Assembly (NCBI GenBank): GCA_036250195.1
Contig: JAVHZZ010000001.1
Location: 379,822,907-379,886,906, forward strand
From: Mixophyes australis
Taxonomy: Eukaryota > Chordata > Amphibia > Anura > Limnodynastidae
DNA: 64,000 bases
Direction of reading: 5' to 3'
Shown: piece by piece, positions 57,260 through 64,000 of the stretch
How positions within the stretch are numbered: the stretch's first letter is position 1
Layout: every line of letters starts with the position of its first letter
Notes under the pieces: model-generated
Told to the model about the DNA's origin: nothing
Databases searched by the model: none
What the model saw: the letters and a program-made list of their open reading frames with translations, nothing else
Made by a program: the position numbers and the translations under genes

Positions 57260-57650
57260 CAAGTTTTGAAATGCCTATCCAGCTGCTCCCATGCTGAAGG
57301 TAGGTGATAAAGTTTGAATTTACACCAACATTCATCTGAAGGTTCCCTGAATGAAATTTGCTCCTTGGTTTATCGGTCCCTTTGAAATTTTACAGGTCAT
57401 CAATCCTGGTTCATTCAAATTGAAACTTTCGACGTCTCTCCGTATTTCTAATTCTTTTCATGTTTCCTTATTAAAACCGTTGATCAACAACCGGTTTTCT
57501 TCTTCATCTACGCCTCTGTCTTCTGTCAAAAAAAAACATGGAGAACAGTTTGAGATCAATGCTCCTTTCTTATTAAAGAGATTCCATTCCAGATTTACCA
57601 GTAAACCTAATCGTAGATGTTTGACGCCCACCTTTAAAGAGGGGACACTA
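57260..57650 (+). pseudogene. pol: Integrase C-terminus (GPY/F module) of gypsy-B
   Basis: A 127-codon frame at 57,351-57,734 begins in the module, with KFAPWFIGPFEIL followed by FKLKLSTSLRISNSFHVSLLKP, the usual vertebrate gypsy text with the GPF motif. A shifted DKV-like stretch upstream (about 57,305) is the preceding part. Residues after LLKP are Ser-rich, without a recognisable chromodomain. The purine tract AAAGAGGGGA at 57,638-57,647 is the polypurine tract. Confidence 0.85.
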
Positions 57651-58708
57651 TCTTACACCGAACCCACAGGCTATCCTTTCGGGGTCCAGCGCACTTACCT
57701 ACCGATCCCAATTGGCTTCCTCTTCAGAGCTTAGTGCTGTGGCTCGCTCAGCCATCTTTGATCCGTGTCTGTGTGACCTTTTATTTACTCCTCCTCCCTG
57801 TATTGGAGAGTCATTCATTATTTAATGTGTATTTAAGGTACATGTGACAGCCTAACAGTGCCTGTTCTTTGAGCCTCTCACTCTGCTCCCTGTGGTTTCC
57901 TTCTAATGAAGCTGCAGACTATTGCTCCACTGTTCCCAGCTCACCTAATTCTCAGAGTTGGCACTGTCACAGCCACAGACTATTGCTCCACTGCTTCCAG
58001 AAGCTTCCAGCTTACCTGGTCCTCAGAGTGCCTACTGATGCTGCCTCAGACTATTGCTTCACATTCGAAGCAGCTTCCCAGCTCACCTGGTTCTCACAGT
58101 ATCTACTGCCACTACCACAGACTATTGCTTCCCTGTTTCCAGGAGCTTCCCAGCTCTCCTGTCCTCAGAGTGCCTACTGCCGTGGACTATTGCTCCACTG
58201 TTCCCAGCAGCTTCCCAGCTCACTTGGTCCTCAGTGTGCCTACTGCCAATGCTGCAGATTACTACTTCACTGTTTCCAGTAGCTTCCCAGTTCACCTGTC
58301 CTCAGAATGCCTACTACCGAAGGCTATTGCTCCACTGTTCACAGCAGCTTCCCAGCTCCCTTGGTCCTCAGTGTGCCTACTGCCACTGCTGCAGATTACT
58401 ACTTCACTGTTTCCAGTAGCTTCCCAGCTCATCTGGTCCTCAGAGTGGTTACTGTCACAGCTGCAGACTATTGCTCCTCTGTTTCCAGCAGCTTACCAGC
58501 TCACCTGGTCATCCGAGTGGCTACTGTCTCTGGTACAGACTTTGCACCTTCCACTTCCAGTGGCTTCTCAGCTTACCTGGCTCTCAGAGTGGTACCATGC
58601 TTGCAGACTGTTAATTCACCAGAACTTCAGCTCTCAAGCTTAGCAGCTTTACCTGGACATCCGATCATCCCTAGTCTGATGACTGCCTCCACCTTGCTTC
58701 TTTTCTAA
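57650..58708 (+). mobile_element. 3' LTR of gypsy-B with a 72-bp array
   Basis: It follows the polypurine tract directly. TATTTAAG at 57,830-57,837 is the likely TATA box. An array of about eleven units with a modal 72-bp period fills most of the rest. The 3' boundary is not certain, because minus-strand gypsy-C gag text begins right after about 58,710. LTR and array together are about 1.06 kb. Confidence 0.75.
57917..58640 (+). repeat. Tandem array, ~11 units, modal 72 bp, in gypsy-B LTR
   Basis: GACTATTGCT or GATTACTACTT starts at 57,917, 57,978, 58,049, 58,120, 58,185, 58,257, 58,322, 58,394, 58,466, 58,538 and 58,606. Spacings are 61-72, with 72 most frequent. The unit includes CCAGCAGCTTCCCAGCTCAC and CTGGTCCTCAGAGTG.CTACT. 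All three plus registers stay open over long distances, the longest being 245 codons at 57,906-58,643, because the unit has almost no stops. Confidence 0.92.
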
Positions 58709-58710
58709 AA

Positions 58711-59340
58711 TTATCTCTTATAGCTGAATATCCACTTTATTGCAGAGGGATATTTGAATTTTTCAGATAACCCTTGCCACAAAATCACTGCTAATGCCTT
58801 GTCATTCCATCTTAACTTAGAGGAAAATGTGCAGAAATGGGTAACATAATGGTCCAAAGTCTGTGACCATTTGTAAATAACTATAGATAATACCATGCTA
58901 GGCACATTAAAACTTTTATGAAAGGTCTCTATGAACACTGCGATATTTTGCAACAATGGATCATTATGTTCCGAAAGAGATTAAACCCAAGCCCAGTTAA
59001 GTCAATGCCTGATCAGAAAGTACTGAAATGAAGACCCTTTGCCTTTTCAGAAGCAAATTCACAGGCTGCAATTCAAAATGGATGGCAGACTGGTTCAGGA
59101 ATCATCTGAAGGCGTTGGGATCACAATCCTACATTGGAGAATTTAGGATCCAGAGACGAGAAGGATGACTGGTTGTTACTGTTACAGGATGTGCAGGTAA
59201 AGCTGTAGCCACCCCTGTGGTCGACTGAAAGGAATGCAGGTGATGCGAGAACCCATCAAGGCATTGCAAATTTAATTTGATTAAACTACTCTTCCTTAAG
59301 TCTTGCAATAAGGTGAAGCAGCAAGTCACAAGGTGCAGGT
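58711..59340 (-). pseudogene. gag: Gag remnant of a minus-strand gypsy (gypsy-C)
   Basis: On the minus strand, FLNQSAIHFELQP (near 59,090-59,060) and ALTWAW...NDPLLQN (about 59,000-58,950) lead into an 81-codon frame (58,956-58,711). That frame includes TLDHYVTHF, LRWNDKALAV and LWQGLSEKFK. This is the capsid-like region of vertebrate gypsy Gag, with the conserved WN..AL...GLS signature. It is followed, in its own direction, by the end of the gypsy-B LTR, so the rest of gypsy-C is missing. The upstream part has stops. Confidence 0.82.
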
Positions 59341-59955
59341 GCCTCAGCCGGCTCTATGGCCAGAGAATACTATAAGGAGCGGAGTTGCGGACATAGTACT
59401 AGCTAGGATTGACATAGGCAGAGAGTGTTGGTGCAGATTCTAAGTTAATACCAGTACTCACTAGAGCATGCCAAAAGGTGGTATGGATTTAGCTGTATGT
59501 AACAACCAGGTCATAGTACACCTAACTGCCCATTAGCATGATGAGCAGAGCACTACAGGAAATAGCACAGAAGGCAGAGTGGTCAGACGAGTAGAGGTCA
59601 GGATGCAGCTAACACAAAACAAAATCAACAGACAAGTAAATAGTCACAGAAAGCCAAGGTCAAAATCAATCAGTTAGCGCACTACAAAGGCAGGGTCCAA
59701 GTCTTATGAAAACAGGATCATGTCGGGTAATCAGAAGTCAAATAGTAATAAGAGTAAGACACTCAGGAGCTCAGATCAGATCCTCTGGCAGGAAATAATA
59801 AGCAAAGCAGGTTTACAAACTGTCTGGGAGTTCAGCAATTACCTAATGATGTTAGTGATCACCTGATTGCATATCAGTGAACTTGCATCAGCTGTGCTTG
59901 CCACACTGTGAAGTGGAAGATAAATACTAAATGCAGGATTGTTGACCGTCATTAT
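59341..59955 (-). mobile_element. Probable 5' LTR and leader of gypsy-C
   Basis: It lies directly upstream of the minus-strand gag. The minus strand has GTATTTATCT (59,928-59,919) as a TATA candidate and then T-rich U5-like text to about 59,600. No exact ends or target duplication were found. Unlike the other LTRs here, no tandem array is evident. Confidence 0.5.
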
Positions 59956-59959
59956 GTTT

Positions 59960-60400
59960 AGCTTTTGAACACCCCTGTTAGCAAGTACATATTTAAACAA
60001 ATACTTACATTTGAAGTAAATGAATCACTGTTTAAACCGGTTCATATTTCTGTATTCTCCCCATCAGCTGATGGATTAAACATCCCTGCTTCTTTGCTGT
60101 CTCCTGCAAAGGCCTATTTTGATGTAATGCAAGATTTTTCCATACACAGCAAGCAACTACAATAGCTGCCAAATTTGCAGGTGAAGTTCACAGAAGTTCA
60201 CCACCAGATTTATCAAGACACCTGAACTTGAACTTTAATAGTCTTTAATAGTCCAAAGGTGCATTCTATCACACCACTAGTGGTTGTATGCAACTCAAAA
60301 TATTTGTATTGTGCAGAAGTCTGTGGATTGATCAGAGGAGCCATTAGCCAACAGTGGCACCCATATCATTAATCATCTGAAATGACACACAGCAAACATC
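59960..60400 (-). pseudogene. PIF/Harbinger transposase C-terminal fragment (HARBI1-like)
   Basis: On the minus strand, near 60,348-60,235, the text reads WLMAPLINPQTSAQYKY followed by VIECTFGLLK. A PAKFAAIVVACCVW-like block follows at about 60,185-60,145. These are the conserved closing blocks of PIF/Harbinger DDE transposases, including the E of the IE(R/C)xFG box. The first two catalytic aspartates are not present in this fragment. A plus-strand frame here (59,965-60,165) is a shadow. It is the only Harbinger transposase text seen in the window. Confidence 0.75.
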
Positions 60401-60919
60401 TTTCATCTTGCTCCATTGCTGACTTCATCAACTTTAAATTCATCCTTTTCTCCTATTATTCTGCCCTCTCTCTTGCTGAACCTATTCACATCCCTCATCT
60501 CCTCCCTTTCCAATAAACTCAGATGCCTCTTTGCTACCATTAATTCTCTACTGTGTCCTCCCCTACTTCCTCCACCCTCCTCTATCACTGTTCTTGAATT
60601 TGTCACCTACTTCAAAGACAAAATTGTTTCTATCCACAATAATATCTGTTGTTGTCAGAATTGCATCCCCCATGTCACAAATCGGGATCTTAGCCGCACT
60701 TACCCCATCCGCCGCTGTCATATCACGGCTACCTGGGTCCCTTCTGGTTGTCTGCAACATTCCCATTCTCCACACCTCCATTTGTAAACAAACACACACT
60801 GTTTGTTCTGCTGCATGGGCATGGCCATCTTGGATGCAGTCAGGTGATCATTCCAGACCAACCAGATTCAGCAGCTGTGATCACATGAACTGATCAGCCA
60901 ATAGTTGTTTGGGACACCC

Positions 60920-60927
60920 TATTTAAA
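60920..60927 (+). promoter_or_regulatory. TATA box of the 642-bp LTR
   Basis: TATTTAAA, with CCAAT 18 bases upstream. Confidence 0.6.
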
Positions 60928-60996
60928 CCTGCTGCTATGATCTGTTCATTGCCAGAACAACACACTTCTCTCCAGAGGATAGTTCTTGGCTCCAGT

Positions 60997-61178
60997 GTTC
61001 CTGACTGCATTACAAGTGCAGTGTTCCTGACTGCTTTACAAGTGCAGTGTTCCTGACTGCATTACAAGTGCAGTGTTCCTGACTGCATTACAAGTGCAGT
61101 GTTCTTGTCTGCATTACTAGTGCACTGTTCCTGTCTGCATTACTAGTGCACTGTTCCTGTCAACATTTCCAGACTGCT
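60997..61178 (+). repeat. Tandem array, seven units of exactly 26 bp
   Basis: GTTCCTGACTGC or a near match starts at 60,997, 61,023, 61,049, 61,075, 61,101, 61,127 and 61,153. The first four units are nearly identical and the last three share CTGTCTGCATTACTAG, so the array shows two sub-variants. Confidence 0.95.
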
Positions 61179-62045
61179 CATTCCCCTGCTATATTCTACA
61201 ATCAGCAAGAACATGAGCAGGAAGATCATCCAGGCTGCTAGGTTCTGTTTCAGTCCTGCTCCAGCTAGTCCCAAGGGTCCCGAATCGGATCAAGAAATAC
61301 AGACGACCGTGACACACCACCTGTCCTATCACTCACCCTGCCCCACTTGGCTCCTACTCTCTTGTAACTGTGCCTGAGATCCTCTTTCTTCTCTCCTCGT
61401 CTTCTACAACCTGTCCTCTCGATCCTATCCCATCCAAGTTTCTCCAATCCTTGTCTACCAATGCCTGTTATCACCTTACTCACCTCTTTAATCTCTCTCT
61501 CTCCACTGGAATCTTCCCCTCGGCCTTCAAACATGCTCTCATCTCCCCTATTCTCAAGAAACCCTCCCTTGACCCATCCACTCTCTCCAACTATCACCCC
61601 ATATCTCTGCATCCCTTTGCTTCTTAAATTGTCGAATGACTTGACTTCAATTCGCTCTTTCAACTCTCTTCTTGACCCTCTCCAGTCTGGCTTCCATCCA
61701 CCTTTTCAAGCTTGCCTTTCCTACCATCTCTTAATCATTCTATCCATCGCCTCCTCTTTCTCACCCGCCCTCTTCATTTCTCCCAGTTGGTCCTACTGTC
61801 TCTCAACATTACTCCCTCTAGAATGAAAGATGTTATGGGCAGGGTCCTCTCTACATTTTGTCCCATGTCTGTCTACTGTCTGACTGCCTCGTACATCCTG
61901 TCCTGTCTTTTGCTTCACACTCGGTGAGTCCCCATAGCATTACTCACACTCATCTGTGCTACTTATGTGTTAATCTATTAGTTACTTGCTTCTGTATCCA
62001 GCGCCACAGAATTTATGGAACCTTATAAATAAATAATAATAATTT

Positions 62046-63053
62046 AGTAAATATAGATCACAGTTAGTAAATGTGAAGCAAATGAAACAAGGTACATTTA
62101 ATAGCCATCCCTCCATCAATTCAGCTGTCTCAAACTGGCCAAGAGGCTGACTGATCATGGCATGCACCAGAACAGCCAGCCTCAAAAATCATTATACACA
62201 TGTTAGAATCAATGATCTCCTGCACATTCAGTGACTGATAGTGGTGGAGTTTGGTGTATATCTCTGCACTCTATATCTGTGTAATCTATAGTTCCTAAGA
62301 CGTAAGGTACTACTGAGAACCTGTAGAATGCTACCTTGAGCTCATGCCTTTAAGCCTCCAGGCTGGGGAAGCAGATATAGCTGTGCAACATTTTTTTTTA
62401 GTAACTTAACACTTGAGAAAATGTTGCCTGTGTAATGCCTACCAAACATGCTGAATGAACCTGTGGTTATAAAATGTATAACACATAATAATTTGTGCAA
62501 TCCAGGAAAGACACTGCATTTGAGTGGTATGATAAATGTTCCAAGTCATCTGTCAGTTGCTCATAAGGATGCAGGAGGTTGGTGTGATTGAGGCAAAACA
62601 TTGCACTGTGTCCTGATCTGAGAACATGTACTGTGCAGGACCATTTAACAAGAGATGGCAGAAATTGCAGCAACATTTTGAGTAAATTGAGTTATATGGG
62701 ATGTTTTGCAGATATGCAAAGTTCTGGTGATATAATCTTTAAAAGCCACTTTTGCTTTACCCTTTCATGGAATTCCACTACATTCTTTACGTAAATTATG
62801 TTATAGTTACCTTTCTTACAACATGGTTTGGGGGGTGGGATGGGGTCTTATACAAAAAACTGCATTTGGTGTTACACAATTATATATTGTGAAAAGGGTG
62901 GTCAGACACTACAGAAAATATAAAAGTAAATAAGATAAAAATAGGAAAAGGAGATTAAAATATAGGATCTGGAGAAAACTTTTTAAAAAACACACTGCTA
63001 TAGAACAGTTTTAAGCAGAGAACTGACAGGTGGGATATAGTAAAATATATTTT
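62046..63053. other. Non-coding stretch
   Basis: About 1 kb, AT-rich toward the right. Short frames only; nothing recognised. Confidence 0.45.
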
Positions 63054-63443
63054 GGAGCAGATTTACTAAAACTTCTAATAAGGAAAGTGGAGATGTGTCC
63101 AAGAAATAAAAAGACAGCTTGGGCCATTAATGCAAACAAAGCAAAAAAAAAGTAATACATTTGCACCTTGGCTAAACCATGTTGTATTGGAAGGGGGAGG
63201 TATATATATTCAACATGGGGGGACAGATTTATAGTTGGGGTAAGGCATGTCCTAGATCAACTTTAAATGTCAGTGTAAAAATAAAGCTTTCAAGTATTTT
63301 TGTGCTACATGAAAAAGCAGCCTCTATCTTCCTTACATACAAAATAATAAAATAATTTGCACTCCATGCATTGTAACATGGTTTGTCCAGGAGCAAATTC
63401 ACTACTTTATTTTTGCTTTGCTCGCTTTAATAAATCATGCTCC
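63054..63443. mobile_element. MITE-like element related to the 333-bp palindromic MITE
   Basis: The ends GGAGCAGATTTACTAAA and, read inward from the right, GGAGCATGATTTATTAAAG form imperfect inverted repeats. The interior (about 63,255-63,400) shares ATCAACTTTAAATGTCAGTG, CAAGTATTTTTGTGCTACAT, and TTGTAACATGGTTTGTCCAG with the MITE at 9,493, with a different terminus. It is an old relative or a composite. Flanks TTT and TTC are not an exact duplication. Confidence 0.65.
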
Positions 63444-64000
63444 TTCTCTGTAAAGTTAGCTGAGTACACCACATAGCAAATCCAAGTGGAAATGAGTGTC
63501 ACCATAAATTAAAAACATCTTTCCTGGACAGCTTGGGAAGGATTATTAAACTTGTAAATTTTGATAGTGTGTCCAATTTTTTCACTTTGTAAAATAGCTT
63601 TATTGGTTTTCAGATCTGACCCAGGGACAGACGTATTTCAACATTTAATTAGAATGCATATTTTTCATTGTCTAGCTATAACTGTATGGAGTAATCTAAA
63701 AATCATACCAATCTTCCTGGTTTACTGGTTGCAGAATTTTCTGAATGTTATTTGCTATATGTCAAATATTTATTATTAAGCTTCACAGTCCATTTCTGCC
63801 ATCTTGTAACACTCTACTCTCCTTGTAATGGCATATTGGTTTTAACAATTCACATGGAATTGCACTACTGTATAGTAAAATTTAGTGAAACTGGAAACAT
63901 TATGTCAAGAAGAACTGAAATGCAACTTAGAAACAGACAATACAAAATCCATCACTTGTCAGTTAAGCAAAAACACATGTAATTTACCATACAGAAAATA
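63444..64000. other. Non-coding stretch to the window end
   Basis: Two chance frames of 72 and 76 codons; no motif was recognised. Confidence 0.4.

Larger units (their letters stand above)
60673..61314 (+). mobile_element. Solo LTR, 642 bp, with 26-bp array
   Basis: The ends are TGTCACAAATCGGG and GACCGTGACA, inverted TG...CA. Flanks CCCCA (60,668-60,672) and CACCA (61,315-61,319) differ by one base and fit a 5-bp duplication. It divides L2 copy E, whose text rejoins across it. CCAAT at 60,898-60,902 and TATTTAAA at 60,920-60,927 mark a promoter. Seven 26-bp direct repeats start 77 bases downstream of the TATA box. Probably Ty3/gypsy. Confidence 0.9.
60405..62045 (+). mobile_element. L2-like LINE copy E, split by a solo LTR
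   Basis: The endonuclease-RT linker is readable at 60,420-60,670 (FVTYFKDKIVSIH-like). After the solo LTR (60,673-61,314) the RT N-terminal region resumes (about 61,380-61,630, with HLFNLSLSTGIFPSAFKHALISPILKK). A deletion leads to the 3' tail at about 61,820-62,045, with ATGGGCAGGGTCCTCT and CCAGCGCCACAGAATTTATGG then ATAAATAAATAAT. The catalytic RT core is missing. Confidence 0.85.

Noticed and set aside
57869..58708. Repeat protein of up to 245 codons with a 24-residue period
   Set aside because: It is the 72-bp LTR array read through. Three registers are open and none has a plausible start context or domain.

Overview
The window looks like vertebrate nuclear DNA, most likely from a large, repeat-rich anuran (frog) genome. 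It is AT-rich, has no operons, and no open frame reads as an intact host gene. Almost everything recognisable is a decayed transposable element. The mix is L2-like LINEs with (TAA)n-type tails, vertebrate Ty3/gypsy elements, a DIRS-like element, a class-I-like endogenous retrovirus (ERV), Tc1-like and PIF/Harbinger DNA transposons, tRNA-derived SINEs and hAT-like fragments. The species cannot be named from the sequence. No rRNA, functional tRNA gene, CRISPR or bacterial feature was seen.

Left part (1-16,050). L2-like LINE copy A (+, 1-2840) is followed by a heavily mutated Ty3/gypsy element (gypsy-A, +, about 2845-7585). Gag, RT, RNase H, integrase and GPY/F remnants lie in canonical order in it. 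L2 copy B (-, 7588-8745) follows, then a 333-bp near-perfect palindromic MITE (9493-9825, TSD CTA), a long AT-rich stretch, a degenerate GTCA-based minisatellite (about 13,585-14,118), and L2 copy C (+) split by a tRNA-derived SINE (-).

Middle part (16,050-39,900). This is mostly featureless AT-rich DNA. It carries microsatellites, two small MITEs with 3-bp TSDs (19,252-19,427 and 26,355-26,499), two dead Tc1-like transposons (28,853-30,415 + and 33,792-35,387 -), LINE 3' tails, a duplication of about 600 bp (31,961-33,090), and one GC-richer unexplained block at 37,640-38,220.

Right part (39,900-64,000). This is a deep nest of retroelements. A 1,683-bp solo LTR (40,227-41,909, -, TSD ACCAG) lies next to DIRS-like pol (about 42,960-44,095, -). 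An ERV on the minus strand is split across about 45.2-57.0 kb: env, integrase C-terminus, integrase core, RNase H-integrase linker, RNase H. It is split by a 3.2-kb Harbinger-like element (46,972-50,187, TSD TTT), by L1-like, L2, Tc1-like and hAT-like debris, and by an LTR (54,828-56,663) that itself holds a second solo LTR (55,209-56,353, TSD GGTAC). A deletion-derivative gypsy (gypsy-B, +) interrupts the ERV at 56,994. It abuts a minus-strand gypsy gag (gypsy-C), a Harbinger transposase fragment (-), and L2 copy E (+) split by a 642-bp solo LTR (60,673-61,314).

The main pattern is that five different LTRs each carry a direct-repeat array beginning roughly 75-140 bp downstream of a TATA-like box, in what should be the transcribed R/U5 region. 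Array periods are 26, 71, 72, 76-79, 81 and about 150 bp. The elements do not form a pathway; the nesting order gives their relative ages.
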